Shown here: positions 44,009 through 54,334 of the stretch, piece after piece
Position numbering within the stretch: the first letter of the stretch is position 1
Layout of the letters: each line of letters starts with the position of its first letter
NCBI GenBank assembly: GCA_014055495.1
Contig: WIAG01000018.1
Location: 1 to 59,928, forward strand
Direction of reading: 5' to 3'
DNA: 59,928 nt
Source of the DNA: Nitrospira sp. CR1.2
Lineage (GTDB): Bacteria; Nitrospirota; Nitrospiria; Nitrospirales; Nitrospiraceae
Position numbers and translations under genes: made by a program
Notes under the pieces: model-generated
The model's input: the letters and a program-made list of their open reading frames with translations, nothing else
Told to the model about the DNA's origin: nothing
Database searches by the model: none

Positions 44009-44419
44009 TCACGCGTGTTCGTGCCCCGTCCAGCCGCCGACCTTGAAATTGATCGTGCAGACAAAATTATCCCCGTCATAAAAATTCACTTTGATTTTCT
44101 TTTTCCCATACGTCGTCGCGAGGAACTCCTCCGGCGTGTCCACCAATGCCTGATATCCACCCGGCGGATATTCGCCCAACTCATGAAACACCACAATCAT
44201 ACCGGCCTTCACTTCTTGCAGAAGCTTGGCTGTACAGCGAGGATAGATTTCCCAGAACTTCGCGTCGATCTCCTCCCGCGTTGGCTCCGGCCGCTCCTCA
44301 CCGGGCTTGATGTCTCGATTCGCAAACTTGGCCTGACGCCGGACATAGGGATACTGATGTCCCGTGAACAGCTTATACAGCCAGGGTGGCACGGTCGGTC
44401 GTGGTGACTGCTCAGACAT
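44009..44419 (-). CDS. Conserved-looking hypothetical protein
   Basis: The start at 44419 (MSEQSPRP) gives 136 residues with no motif I can name. It is soluble, with a PPWLYKLFTGHQYPYVRRQAKF start, an acidic middle and a C-terminal beta-rich part (KIKVNFYDGDNFVCTINFKVGG). It lies between mdh and the CbbO/NorD gene on the same strand, 40 bases after the latter. Confidence 0.7.
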   Translation of the reverse strand: MSEQSPRPTVPPWLYKLFTGHQYPYVRRQAKFANRDIKPGEERPEPTREEIDAKFWEIYPRCTAKLLQEVKAGMIVVFHELGEYPPGGYQALVDTPEEFLATTYGKKKIKVNFYDGDNFVCTINFKVGGWTGHEHA

Positions 44420-44459
44420 CGTGGCTTGCTCCAATATTCAAAACCCTTGGGGCGACCGG

Positions 44460-47400
44460 TCAAGCGGTCAACCGATGGTAAATCCTCGGAAGCTTCTCCG
44501 GCAACCCCTCCACACGATCAATGACCACGTACCGCACGTCTCCGTACATCCGCCGCAGATAGGGATCCGCCTGCTTGTCGATCGTAATACAGACCGGCTC
44601 AATGCCACAGGCGCGGGCTTCCCGAAGCGCCATACGCGTGTCTTCGAGCGCGTACTCGTCCTTATATCCGTCGTCCAGCGGGCGGCCGTCGCTGATGACG
44701 ACCAGTAATCGCGTCTTGGCCTGGCGCGCGAGCAGTTTACTCACGGCATGCCGGATCGCCGCCCCGTCACGATTCTGCTGGAGCGGGACAATGCCACCTA
44801 ATTTGGCACCTGCGCGCCCGGTCACCGTCTCATCGAATCCTTTGATCACCGCAAAATCCACCTGATGCCGTCCCTGCCCCGAATACCCATACACAGCAAA
44901 TTGATCGCCGATCGCGGTGAGCGCCTCGCATAACAACACCAACCCCTGCTTTTCAATATCGATGATCCGCCGCCCCTGTTCCACCTGTCGGCTGGTAGAG
45001 CCACTCAGATCGACCAGGAATGCGGCCGCCACCTCGCGCTCCCGCTTTTCCCGCCGCACATAGATCCGTTCCGATGGTTCAATGCCTGCTTTCAGATCGG
45101 CGAGCCGACCGACGAGGGCATCCATGTCCAGGTCTTCACCGTCTACCTGTCCGGGTACACGCCGAAGACCCGGGGGACGCAGACTCTCAAAATACCGTCT
45201 CAACACACGAACCGATCCGCGCTGAGCTGCCAAAGTTTCTTCGACAAACTCGATAGTCCCTTCGGCGGCTCCTCGCTCCAGCACGCGAGACCAGTTCATG
45301 CGGTAGTCCTGAATGGCGGCATCCCACTCGTGGTACCTCACCGCCTTGACCGCCCCGGCTCGTTCGTCTTGAGATTGTCGCCCCTCGCCCTCCACGGCCA
45401 GCATCTCCTCAACCATAGTGGGTGGGCGTTGCCCGGCAACCAACACGTCTTCCGACATCTGCTGCGAGCGCGCCGTGCCAGCGCCTGAGGATCCACCGGA
45501 ATCGCCGGCCAACCCCGCGCCGCCCTCGCTGTCACCCTGGCCGGAAGCCGCACGATCCTCGGAATTCGAATCGGCTCGATCTCTGACCAGATTGGGATCC
45601 ATCGCGCCGCGGTAGTCCCAGTTGTCCATGGGACGATAGGTATCGGAGAGATCCTCCGACGACTTGGGAGCAGGGATCAACTGTTCAGGCGCCTCCGCCT
45701 CATCCTGGGTAGGGATCGCCTCCCGACGAACTCTCAGCAACTCGTCCATCCGCACATACAGCCGGTCTGCCAAGCGCACCGCCTCCTCAGCACTCGCCTG
45801 CACATGCAAGATGGTCCGACAGAGTCCCCACAGTTCCTCGACTTCGCGTTTGACCGGATCAGGAATCGGAACGGGATCGGCCTCGGCTGTGGACAGGAGC
45901 AGTAACTGGTCGACGACCAATTCCCGCACCGTCATCCCATGCGCAAGCCCGCGGACACTCACCGCGTCTTTGGCAATCGATGCCAAATCCCCTTGCAAGC
46001 CGGGATATTCGGCCCGGAGTAGATACTCCACCCTGGCATCCTCAATGAGGGCCCAGAGATCGCGGATCAGACCGGGCTGAGGATACCGCGCGAACACATC
46101 CCCAAGGGTACGGGCTTCAAACGGGGCCTTGCGTCCATATCGTTTCGTGAGTTCCTCAGTCAGATCCCGCAAACGGGCCATGGACACATCGAATGTGCCG
46201 AACTCGAGATGCCCGGCCTCATGTGCGGCCATGACCATATAGAGGCGCGCATTCTCGTCATACGTCGGATAGCGCCTGACGATAGAGGGAAGTCCGATAC
46301 TCCGACCGTCATCACTGACCGTTGCGCGAGTCATGAGCTGGGCCGACTCCAGTGCATGGGGCAGGTCGTGGATACGCACATCCCGGCCACAAAGTGCCTG
46401 CGCAAATAAACCGACACGCCGGGCGATCTGTCGAAGCGGCACGCCGCTCATCGCCTGTGACACGGCGCCCAATGCTTTCTCGGACTCCATGGCGAAGTAT
46501 GCACGGCCGCCATCCAAGCTGAATTCCAACACCTCCATGCCGGAGGCAAACCAGGCCTGGAACTTTGCGACAGCCCCATCGCCCGATCCGATCAGAGCGA
46601 CCAATTCAGGACAACGCCGGAGATAGGCCAGGGCGGTGTCGGCATCACGCTCCGCCACCAGCAACCCGTAGCGCAACACCTGGACCCGCCATTCGTCGTC
46701 CGGCAGCCCGCGAATGATCGACGGAGCCTCTGCCAACGCCGCAATGCCAGCCTCCGGCGAGCGCTCGGCCATCTGGGCGCCCAGTCGAATGGCATGATGG
46801 CGTTGCCCCTGGTCGGCGATATCGCGCAAGATGGCGGGACTCGTCCGAAAAAACTCCAACGCCCCCAAGTAGTCCGGCCTACCGAGGCTGTTCTCCACGA
46901 TCAATTGCATCCCGAACCGCACCCACGGACGCACCAACTCCGGCGTCAACACAGGCGCAATTGAGGGAATTTGGCGGATATATTCCACGGCCAAGGCAAA
47001 ATCCGTCTCCGCCAGTTCGCAGGCCAGATCCAGCCAGGTGGGCCAGTCGTCCGGCGGCAGCACGCCGATGACCTCCGGCGCGATCCGGATAAACTCCACC
47101 GCCACGTTGGCCTGCCGATCGGCAAGCTCCAGCCCTGCAGTCAGCACGACTCCTCGTTGCGACGGTTCGAGCAAACCCAGCAGGAGCGGACTTTCCTTGA
47201 AGAATCGCAGTGCCAAGGCCCCGGAGTCCGCGGCAAGCGCCACCCCCAAATCCAACCAGGACAACACCTCGGCAAGCAGTCTCCGGCGATGAAGCTCCGC
47301 TAAGGCGTCGATCGCGCCTCTGGCTGCCTTCGGGGCCTCCTCCGCGAGCTCCTCCAGCAACACCAACACCCCGTCCAACGTGTCAGGCCTGGAGGACGAC

Positions 47401-47495
47401 CCGGCAATGGCGGCCACCAATGCCGCAGCAGAGTCCCGCCCAAGTTGGTCGGCAAGCAGGTCGAGAAGTTGTTGGGACGCGCGCCCAGACGCCAT
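44460..47495 (-). CDS. norD: CbbO/NorD-type VWA protein
   Basis: The ATG at 47495 (MASGRASQQLL) gives 1011 residues; a longer frame reads through the divergent promoter region. The N-terminal 400 residues are alpha-helical repeats, the middle has an HEAGHLEFG metal-type motif, and the C-terminal 200 residues are a von Willebrand A domain with MIDAS DLSGSTS and VVISDGRPLDDGY. CbbO/NorD proteins work with the CbbQ/NorQ AAA+ ATPase to activate Rubisco or insert metals in NO reductase-like enzymes. The ATPase partner is at 50272-51111, separated by unrelated genes. Confidence 0.88.
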   Translation of the reverse strand: MASGRASQQLLDLLADQLGRDSAAALVAAIAGSSSRPDTLDGVLVLLEELAEEAPKAARGAIDALAELHRRRLLAEVLSWLDLGVALAADSGALALRFFKESPLLLGLLEPSQRGVVLTAGLELADRQANVAVEFIRIAPEVIGVLPPDDWPTWLDLACELAETDFALAVEYIRQIPSIAPVLTPELVRPWVRFGMQLIVENSLGRPDYLGALEFFRTSPAILRDIADQGQRHHAIRLGAQMAERSPEAGIAALAEAPSIIRGLPDDEWRVQVLRYGLLVAERDADTALAYLRRCPELVALIGSGDGAVAKFQAWFASGMEVLEFSLDGGRAYFAMESEKALGAVSQAMSGVPLRQIARRVGLFAQALCGRDVRIHDLPHALESAQLMTRATVSDDGRSIGLPSIVRRYPTYDENARLYMVMAAHEAGHLEFGTFDVSMARLRDLTEELTKRYGRKAPFEARTLGDVFARYPQPGLIRDLWALIEDARVEYLLRAEYPGLQGDLASIAKDAVSVRGLAHGMTVRELVVDQLLLLSTAEADPVPIPDPVKREVEELWGLCRTILHVQASAEEAVRLADRLYVRMDELLRVRREAIPTQDEAEAPEQLIPAPKSSEDLSDTYRPMDNWDYRGAMDPNLVRDRADSNSEDRAASGQGDSEGGAGLAGDSGGSSGAGTARSQQMSEDVLVAGQRPPTMVEEMLAVEGEGRQSQDERAGAVKAVRYHEWDAAIQDYRMNWSRVLERGAAEGTIEFVEETLAAQRGSVRVLRRYFESLRPPGLRRVPGQVDGEDLDMDALVGRLADLKAGIEPSERIYVRREKREREVAAAFLVDLSGSTSRQVEQGRRIIDIEKQGLVLLCEALTAIGDQFAVYGYSGQGRHQVDFAVIKGFDETVTGRAGAKLGGIVPLQQNRDGAAIRHAVSKLLARQAKTRLLVVISDGRPLDDGYKDEYALEDTRMALREARACGIEPVCITIDKQADPYLRRMYGDVRYVVIDRVEGLPEKLPRIYHRLTA

Positions 47496-47629
47496 GGCTG
47501 AATAGTCCGTTGTAAGGGAAGTGGTGGATTGTAAAGGACACAATTTCGCTTGTAAACTGTGTCCGCAGCGGCAGGACCGATCAGTGACCGGCAGATGGTG
47601 ACCTGGGCGAGAGAAACGCGGGGGACGGA

Positions 47630-48070
47630 ATGGCTGAGCCAAGCAAAGAAAGTCTCGAGAAGATGTGGAAGTATGTCAAAGGCTTCGCTGAGAAGAGCGG
47701 CACGACCATGCACCCGAATCAGGCGGTAACCAATGCCGTCGTCCTGGGATTGGCCGCCAACATCGATGAGTTAGGCAAGCCGCTCTGCCCCTGCAACTTC
47801 TACCCCGACAAGCAAGCCGAAGCCAAGTTGCGGCGCTGGATGTGCGCCTGCGACGAAATGCAGATCTATAAATACTGCCATTGCCTGCTCTTCGTGAACG
47901 AGGAGGGACTGCCGATTACCGAGTACCTGCCCGAGGACCACGAAGGACGCCAGTGTTATGGTCTTGTCCCGGATCCGACCCCCGGCAAGGGCCGGGCGCT
48001 CCGTCACAAGGCGCTACCCATGGCGACACAGGATGCGCCGCCTGCCTCGCCCACGGAACCAACGGCCTAA
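47630..48070 (+). CDS. Ferredoxin-thioredoxin reductase, catalytic beta subunit
   Basis: The 146-residue protein has the FTR Cys set: CPCNFYPDK, then CACDE and YCHCLLF, which bind a 4Fe-4S cluster beside a redox disulfide. FTR passes electrons from ferredoxin to thioredoxin. The last 25 residues are a Pro/Ala-rich tail. There is no alpha-subunit gene nearby, as in many non-phototrophs. It diverges from the CbbO/NorD gene. Confidence 0.93.
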   Translation: MAEPSKESLEKMWKYVKGFAEKSGTTMHPNQAVTNAVVLGLAANIDELGKPLCPCNFYPDKQAEAKLRRWMCACDEMQIYKYCHCLLFVNEEGLPITEYLPEDHEGRQCYGLVPDPTPGKGRALRHKALPMATQDAPPASPTEPTA

Positions 48071-48072
48071 GC

Positions 48073-49323
48073 GTGCGAAGCGCCTGGAGACGACAGTGGC
48101 GTGGAAAGGTGCCCTCCCCTATTCTCTGGTTCCTGTTAGCCCTCCTCTCCATCACCACGTCCGGCTGTCTCCGCACGATGGAGGCCATCGACCCGCGATC
48201 GTTGCCGGTCACCAGCTTCTCTGCGCGACAGCTCCATGCCCATGTGTCCTTCCTGGCTAGTCCTGAACTGGCCGGCCGCCAACCCGGCAGCGTCGGCAAC
48301 CGCCTGGCTGCGCACTACCTCGAAGAGCAGTTCCGTACCGTCGGACTGCAGCCGCTCCCCTCGCTCAGCGGCTATCGGCAGACCATTTCAAAACAGATGG
48401 GCGACAACATCATCGGGGCCATCCCTCCGGTTGACCACGCCGGCACCACACGTTGGATTGTGATCGGCGCCCATTATGATCACCTGGGTTATCCCTTCCT
48501 TGGAGCCGACGACAACGCCTCCTCCATCGCCATTCTGCTCGAAACAGCCCGAGGCCTGACCACCGCCTCCCGGTACGGTATCCTGTTCGTGGCGTTCAAC
48601 AGCGAAGAGTCGCCCTACTTCGGCACCGCCGAGATGGGATCGCAATTCCTGTTTCATCACCTGCCGCCGGAGATCGGTACTGCGGACAATCTTCACGCTG
48701 TGATCATCATGGACCTGATGGGAGGCGTGCACTGGGCACCGCTCAAGCAAGCGATCTTTGCCACAGGCGCCGAAAAAAGTCCGGAATTCTACAGGCAGGT
48801 GACACGCACGTCGGTTCCTTCCCTCACCGTGCTCCCGGTCGGGATCCACCTCGTCGAGGAAATCCCCGATCGCGGGCACAAGGCTTTCAGCGACTATGAC
48901 GTGTTTCGCAACCACGGAGTGCCGTTCCTGTTTCTGTCCGCAGCGCGCTCACCTCGTTACCACACGGCGGGCGATGTGGCCAGTACGCTTAACTACGAAC
49001 GAATGGCCGCCACCGTTGAGTGGTTGCGACAACTCATGGCGCATATGGAACAGGACGAAACCCTCTATACCTTTCATCCCCAACGGGTAGAGTTTGCCGA
49101 TGAAGTCGCAGCGTTTCGCGGGATCGTGGAACAGGCGATTCACGAAGACTCGCTCATACCCGGCACCTCACGTTGGTCGTTACGGAAATTGAGGCAGGAT
49201 ATCGAATGGATGCGCGAGTTGGATGGATCGGCGCCCACGCGCCACCAGTTGGAACGGCTGGAACGGATTTCTATTCGGGTGCAATGCCTGATCGCCGATT
49301 ATTCGGGCTGCTTCACCTTCTAA
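48073..49323 (+). CDS. M28-family zinc peptidase lipoprotein
   Basis: A GTG at 48073, two bases after the FTR stop, gives 416 residues with a lipoprotein signal (SITTSGC). M28 zinc ligands and catalytic residues are visible: GAHYDHLG, GADDNASS, NSEES, MDLMGG and the late YHTAGD. It should cleave peptides from the N-terminus in the envelope. The tail (about 330-416) is helical and unusual. It is probably co-transcribed with FTR. Confidence 0.88.
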   Translation: MRSAWRRQWRGKVPSPILWFLLALLSITTSGCLRTMEAIDPRSLPVTSFSARQLHAHVSFLASPELAGRQPGSVGNRLAAHYLEEQFRTVGLQPLPSLSGYRQTISKQMGDNIIGAIPPVDHAGTTRWIVIGAHYDHLGYPFLGADDNASSIAILLETARGLTTASRYGILFVAFNSEESPYFGTAEMGSQFLFHHLPPEIGTADNLHAVIIMDLMGGVHWAPLKQAIFATGAEKSPEFYRQVTRTSVPSLTVLPVGIHLVEEIPDRGHKAFSDYDVFRNHGVPFLFLSAARSPRYHTAGDVASTLNYERMAATVEWLRQLMAHMEQDETLYTFHPQRVEFADEVAAFRGIVEQAIHEDSLIPGTSRWSLRKLRQDIEWMRELDGSAPTRHQLERLERISIRVQCLIADYSGCFTF

Positions 49324-49356
49324 GCACACCGGGCCTCAAAACTACCCCCTTCCTGC

Positions 49357-49842
49357 TCATTGCCACCCCTGGGTCTCATACCCCTTCTCATTCAGGCAAC
49401 GTTCGACGTACGCTGCATACTCCTGCCGTGGCTGGAGTGGCTTGTACGTGCCAGCCAGGAGGCCCAATACGGTACCGACCGCACCCCCCGCGGCTGCCCC
49501 GATGGCAATGCCGGTAGGCCCGCCGATCAAGCCGGCAGAGGCCCCCACCGCCGCCCCGCCGATGAGGCCCAAAGTGGCACCGGCACCGGCGTTCCCGCTG
49601 CGGTTCGTCCCGTGCTCTATCCCGGACCGCTCCGCCTTCAGCCCGCACACGGCCGCCTCACGTTCCGCCTGATCTTTGCCGTGTAACTCCAGATACGTGG
49701 TCGACTTGAGAATCGGCTCCGGGCCGGCGCAAGCCACGAGGGCCAGAATCATGATGGCGCTGATGACGTGAACGCCGTTTTGCCGGATCAGGTTGCATCC
49801 GCGAGCGAGCTGCGTTCCACCGGCTGCCACGTCATCGTGCAT
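49357..49842 (-). CDS. Glycine-zipper lipoprotein
   Basis: The 161-residue protein has a lipobox LVAC (Cys38) and a long glycine-zipper segment (about 85-135: GAGATLGLIGGAAVG, then GLIGGPTGIAIGAAAGG) that packs membrane helices. Such proteins are common outer-membrane lipoproteins of unknown role. The start may be a later codon than 49842. Confidence 0.78.
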   Translation of the reverse strand: MHDDVAAGGTQLARGCNLIRQNGVHVISAIMILALVACAGPEPILKSTTYLELHGKDQAEREAAVCGLKAERSGIEHGTNRSGNAGAGATLGLIGGAAVGASAGLIGGPTGIAIGAAAGGAVGTVLGLLAGTYKPLQPRQEYAAYVERCLNEKGYETQGWQ

Positions 49843-49896
49843 AGGACCTCCTTTCCACCTCCCTCACGATTCCAGCCAGTCCGTCCGCTTCGCGGC

Positions 49897-50232
49897 TCAT
49901 GAGAGGTGGAGTTGTGCGCGCACCTGTTCGGCTGAGCGACCCCTGACCAGGACTCGTTTCTGCCGACTCCCTGCCCCGCTCAGAATGGCCACCGCACTCG
50001 GCGGAAGGCCGCATCGCTTGGCGAGAAAGCGGCACAACTCTTCGTTCGCCGCCCCGTCGGACGGCGGCGCGGCCACCCGAATCTTCACCGCGTCACCATG
50101 GACTCCGATGCATTCAGTACGCGAAGCTTTTGGCTGGACATGCACCGCGATGACGGCGCCCTCGGGAGTGGAGCGAACGATCTCGGTTCCTGATGGAATT
50201 CGGCGTTGGCGCTGGGGATCTGCGCTGTTCAC
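49897..50232 (-). CDS. DUF167 (YggU-family) protein
   Basis: The 111-residue product matches DUF167: VIAVHVQPKASRTE, then VKIRVAAPPSDGAANEELCRFLAK and a final KRVLVRG strand. The function is unknown in bacteria. It lies 39 bases after the CbbQ/NorQ gene on the same strand. Confidence 0.92.
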   Translation of the reverse strand: MNSADPQRQRRIPSGTEIVRSTPEGAVIAVHVQPKASRTECIGVHGDAVKIRVAAPPSDGAANEELCRFLAKRCGLPPSAVAILSGAGSRQKRVLVRGRSAEQVRAQLHLS

Positions 50233-50271
50233 ACGTTGCCTGCGGACAACCGGCCAGAACCGGCCACTGGC

Positions 50272-51111
50272 TTAGAACACCGCTTTCACCACTTCGACGA
50301 TGCTGCGCAACATGTCCGGATCATCGGTGATCGGACGAGCCAGGGCCACATCGCAGGCGCGCTCAGCCGGCACCCCCTGCTTGATCAGGGTCGCAGCGTA
50401 GATCAGCAGCCTGGTGCTGACGCCCTCTTCGAGGCCGTGATTCTTCAGATTGCGGACTTTCTCGGCAATCTTTACGAGCCGTTGCGCAATCTCCGCACTC
50501 ACCCCTGCCTCGTGCGCCACAACCTGAGCCTCGATCGCGGACACCGGATAGTCGAACTCGATGGCCATGAAGCGTTGTTTGGTGCTTTGCTTGAGATCTT
50601 TCAGAATGCTTTGGTAGCCGGGGTTGTATGAGATGACCAGCATGAAGTCATCGACCGCCTCGATCACCTGCCCTTTTTTTTCGATCGGCAGGAGCCGTCG
50701 ATCGTCGCTCAGCGGATGGATGATGACGGTGGTGTCTTTACGGGCCTCGACAATCTCGTCCAGATAGACAATCGCCCCCTGCTTCACCCCAAGCGTGAGC
50801 GGACCGTCCATCCACACCGTCTCCTGGCCTTTCAAGAGGTAGCGTCCGACGAGATCGGACGCGGTCAGATCTTCGTGGCAAGCCACGGTAATAAGCGGGC
50901 GCCCCAACCGATAGGCCATGTGTTGGACGAATCGCGTTTTCCCGCAACCCGTCGGCCCCTTGAGCATGACCGGCATCCGGCTCTTGGCGGCGATGGTAAA
51001 GAGCCCCACTTCACCCCGCACGTCGGCGTAAAAGGGTTCCTGTGCGATCCGGTATCTGTCGATGTCCTGTTCGTGCCCCTTCGAAACCGTCGCCGTTCGC
51101 CCCTCGCTCAT
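50272..51111 (-). CDS. norQ: CbbQ/NorQ-type MoxR AAA+ ATPase
   Basis: The start at 51111 ([11 protein letters not shown]) has an AGGGG ribosome-binding site. The 279-residue ATPase has Walker [12 protein letters not shown], Walker [10 protein letters not shown] and the MoxR-type SYNPGYQS sensor region. With CbbO/NorD it forms a chaperone-like activase for Rubisco or a metalloenzyme; the partner is 2.8 kb away with an opposite-strand pair in between. Confidence 0.92.
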   Translation of the reverse strand: MSEGRTATVSKGHEQDIDRYRIAQEPFYADVRGEVGLFTIAAKSRMPVMLKGPTGCGKTRFVQHMAYRLGRPLITVACHEDLTASDLVGRYLLKGQETVWMDGPLTLGVKQGAIVYLDEIVEARKDTTVIIHPLSDDRRLLPIEKKGQVIEAVDDFMLVISYNPGYQSILKDLKQSTKQRFMAIEFDYPVSAIEAQVVAHEAGVSAEIAQRLVKIAEKVRNLKNHGLEEGVSTRLLIYAATLIKQGVPAERACDVALARPITDDPDMLRSIVEVVKAVF

Positions 51112-51232
51112 CGCCACACCCCTACATTGAATTGAGCCAGCCGCATGGTGCGCCACGATAAACGGAAACCGGCAGGAAGTTCAAGCGACCGGCTGGATGC
51201 CGTGCCGCGCGACGCAAGCATCGCCCACGCCA

Positions 51233-54200
51233 TCAGCCGACCTTCGAGCCGTCCAACACTTCTCGAACTTTTTGGGCCAGTGTCGTCGGCGTGAAGGGCT
51301 TCTGCAGAAAGGAATGTTCGGTATCGATGCCACCCTTGGAAAAAGCCGGATGATCCGGATAGCCGGACATGTAGAGCACCTTGACCTCCGGGCGAACGGT
51401 CGCGAGCTTTTCCGCGACTTCAGGACCGCTCATTTGGGGCATCACGACGTCCGTCAGGAGCAAATGAATCGGCCCCGCATGTTTGGCGCCGGTGAGCAAG
51501 GCCTCGATGCCATGCCGAGCCTCCAGCACCGTATACCCATGGAGCCGCAGTGTCTCGTTGACCAAGCGCCGCACCCCAGGCTCATCCTCCACCAACAATA
51601 CGGTCTCCCGCCCACGCACGGAGTCACCGCCGACGGCGACGGATTCGGTCTCCGGACTCGCAGCTTCCACCCTGGGGAAGAAAATTTTGAAGGTCGCGCC
51701 GCGGCCCGGCTTACTCTCCACCTCGATAAAACCACCGCTCTGCTTGACGATCCCATAGACGGTCGACAACCCAAGTCCGGTTCCCTTCCCCTTTTCCTTC
51801 GTGGTGAAAAACGGCTCGAACACATGCGACTGCGTGTCCTCGTCCATTCCATGCCCGGTGTCGCGCACAATCAGTGCGATATAGGAGCCGGGCTCGGCGC
51901 CCATCGGCGGGCGATTGCGGCGCGGGCCGAATTGCACATTCGCCGTTTCCACGGTCAAACGGCCCCCGTTCGGCATGGCATCGCGCGCGTTGACGGCCAG
52001 ATTCATGATGACCTGCTCGACCTGACCGGGATCCGCCTTCACCTGCCCTAAACCGGGATCCAACACCGTGCAGAGCTCCACGATATCCTCACCCAACAAT
52101 CGCCTGAGCATGCCTTCCATGTTGTGGATCACGGAATTCAGATCCAACACCTTCGGCGCAATAAACTGTCGTCGGCTGAAAGCCAACAACTGCCCCGTCA
52201 GGCCGGACGCGCGATCCGCCGCCTTCTTGACCTCTTCCAACTCTTTCCGGAATCCATCGGCGGGCGAAAGCCGGCTCAGCACCAGCTCGCTGTACCCTCG
52301 GATGACGGTCAGCATGTTGTTGAAGTCGTGAGCGACCCCGCCGGCCAGCCGCCCGACGGCCTCCATTTTCTGCGACTGCTGAAGCTGAGCCTCCGTGCGA
52401 CGCAACGCTTCCTCCGCCCGGGCTCGATCGCCGAACTGGCCGATCTTGAGCCCCACATCGGCCACCATCTTCAACAACTGCTCATCCGGCTGTTTGATTT
52501 CCCGCCGGAACAACTCGATGACGCCCTCCACCTCCGTGCCGACCCGCACGGGAAATCCGAACGCGCCGTGCAGGCCTACTCGGGAAGCCGCGGCGGCGCG
52601 CGGGAAATTCGCCTCTTGCACCACATCCTTGATCCAGGTGGGCTCACCCGCCTGCCAAATCCGCCCCGGTAGCCCATGGCCGATCGGGAAGGTATGCTGC
52701 CAGGTTTCCAACACAAATTCTTCGGCATTCAACCCCGGGGCTTGCCACACATCCAGACACCGCAGCACACTGCCCTGCCGGTCCAGTCGCCAAAAAATAC
52801 CCAGTTCCCACTCCAAACTTTCACAAATCGCCTGCAGAATCTTCGGACCGGCTTCCTCCAGCGTCCGAGACTCGGCCAACACGCGCGTGACGGCATATTG
52901 GGACGCCAACTGGCGCTCCGTCCGCTTGCGCGCCGTAATGTCTCGGATGAAGGCGCTGAAGATGTAGGCGTCACCCAGCCTGGCCGGTGAAATAGTAATT
53001 TCCACGGGGAATTCGTGCCCATCGCGATGCGTGCCCATCATCTCGATACGGCGATTGAGGAGCGCGCCTTGCCCGGTCTCCAGGAAATGGCGCAACCCAC
53101 GCTCGTGTGCTTCTCTGTCACGGCCGGGCACCACGGTCTCAGATACCCGCCGACCGAGAGCTTCCTCCCGTTCCCAGCCGAAAATGTTGACGGCCTGGGC
53201 ATTCCAGTCGGTAATGATGCCGCCTGCGTCCATGGAAATGACGGCGTCCAGCGCCGTGTCGACGATGACCCGATTGCGCTCCTGGCTTTGCAAGAGCGCG
53301 GCCTCGGCGGCCCGCGCCCATTCACTCTCCTGCTGCGCCTGCCGATGCTGATCGCGCAATCGCCCGGTTGCCCAGAGCAGCAGCCCCACCATCGGGATCC
53401 AGACCACCGCACCGGCGATGCCGAGTTTCCACATCATCGCCCGAATCGGCAAAAGGATCACATCGCGATCGATCCGCAGCAAAATGGTCCACTGCAAGCC
53501 CGAGTACTCACCATACCCCTTGGTCTGCGAATATCCCGTGACCACCGGCACGCGCCGGCGCAGGTGCATTTCCTCGACATACCCGGCTTTACCCGAGCTA
53601 CTCAACAGCACCGAGGGCAAGCCCTTTTCGCGCAAGTTGGTTCGTTCCACACTGTCCGACGCCGAATCCACAAACACCATTCCGGCCTTGGTCAAGAACT
53701 GATACTCGAACGGTCCGGCCACCCCGTCGGTCTGCTGGATTTCGCGCACCGTTTCGATGAGCACATCTTCCAGCATCGGCAGGCCGATGCGACTCGTGAC
53801 CGCACCGAGAAACTGGCCGTTCACACTGATGATGGGAGCCGTGAACGCGATCGACTCGATTTTATGATTCGATTCATGCACCTCGACTTCATCGACCTGC
53901 ACCGTGCCGGTTTGGCGCACACGGCCGAACCATCCACTTCGGCCATAATCCTGCCCGATCGTTGAGGAATCCGTCGACGCCACCATGCGTCCCTGCGAAT
54001 CGGTCACCCCAAGCCAGAGATAGACCGGCGCGTAGGTTTCTTTCCTCCACTGCAGATATTCATTCATGAATTTCTTGTCCGAGGCACGATCGGAGAGGGC
54101 TCTGGCCATCATGCGCACATCGGCATGGCGTTCAAAGAGCAACCGGTCCAGTTTGTCCGCAATCTCGGCCGAGGCGAGGGTGAGATTTTCGCCGGTCGCC

Positions 54201-54334
54201 TCCACCATGCGCACCTCGATCGAGCGCAGCATGACGACCCCGATCACAAACGCCACAATCGTCATCCCGACGATCAGCACGGGCAACCAAGGGTAGGAAC
54301 GGCGTGAAGACAGGGGGGCAGAAGAGGCGGTCAT
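51233..54334 (-). CDS. Hybrid sensor histidine kinase with C-terminal receiver
   Basis: The 1033-residue protein has TM1 (about 15-36), a dCACHE-like periplasmic sensor (about 40-300), TM2 (about 310-325), a PAS domain (about 350-465), a GAF domain (about 480-640), a HisKA box with His in GGVAHDFNN, HATPase motifs (VNARDAM, DTGHGMD, GTGLGLS) and a receiver with the phospho-Asp in LLLTDVVMP. Ligand unknown. It overlaps the next gene upstream by four bases (ATGA). Confidence 0.93.
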   Translation of the reverse strand: MTASSAPLSSRRSYPWLPVLIVGMTIVAFVIGVVMLRSIEVRMVEATGENLTLASAEIADKLDRLLFERHADVRMMARALSDRASDKKFMNEYLQWRKETYAPVYLWLGVTDSQGRMVASTDSSTIGQDYGRSGWFGRVRQTGTVQVDEVEVHESNHKIESIAFTAPIISVNGQFLGAVTSRIGLPMLEDVLIETVREIQQTDGVAGPFEYQFLTKAGMVFVDSASDSVERTNLREKGLPSVLLSSSGKAGYVEEMHLRRRVPVVTGYSQTKGYGEYSGLQWTILLRIDRDVILLPIRAMMWKLGIAGAVVWIPMVGLLLWATGRLRDQHRQAQQESEWARAAEAALLQSQERNRVIVDTALDAVISMDAGGIITDWNAQAVNIFGWEREEALGRRVSETVVPGRDREAHERGLRHFLETGQGALLNRRIEMMGTHRDGHEFPVEITISPARLGDAYIFSAFIRDITARKRTERQLASQYAVTRVLAESRTLEEAGPKILQAICESLEWELGIFWRLDRQGSVLRCLDVWQAPGLNAEEFVLETWQHTFPIGHGLPGRIWQAGEPTWIKDVVQEANFPRAAAASRVGLHGAFGFPVRVGTEVEGVIELFRREIKQPDEQLLKMVADVGLKIGQFGDRARAEEALRRTEAQLQQSQKMEAVGRLAGGVAHDFNNMLTVIRGYSELVLSRLSPADGFRKELEEVKKAADRASGLTGQLLAFSRRQFIAPKVLDLNSVIHNMEGMLRRLLGEDIVELCTVLDPGLGQVKADPGQVEQVIMNLAVNARDAMPNGGRLTVETANVQFGPRRNRPPMGAEPGSYIALIVRDTGHGMDEDTQSHVFEPFFTTKEKGKGTGLGLSTVYGIVKQSGGFIEVESKPGRGATFKIFFPRVEAASPETESVAVGGDSVRGRETVLLVEDEPGVRRLVNETLRLHGYTVLEARHGIEALLTGAKHAGPIHLLLTDVVMPQMSGPEVAEKLATVRPEVKVLYMSGYPDHPAFSKGGIDTEHSFLQKPFTPTTLAQKVREVLDGSKVG

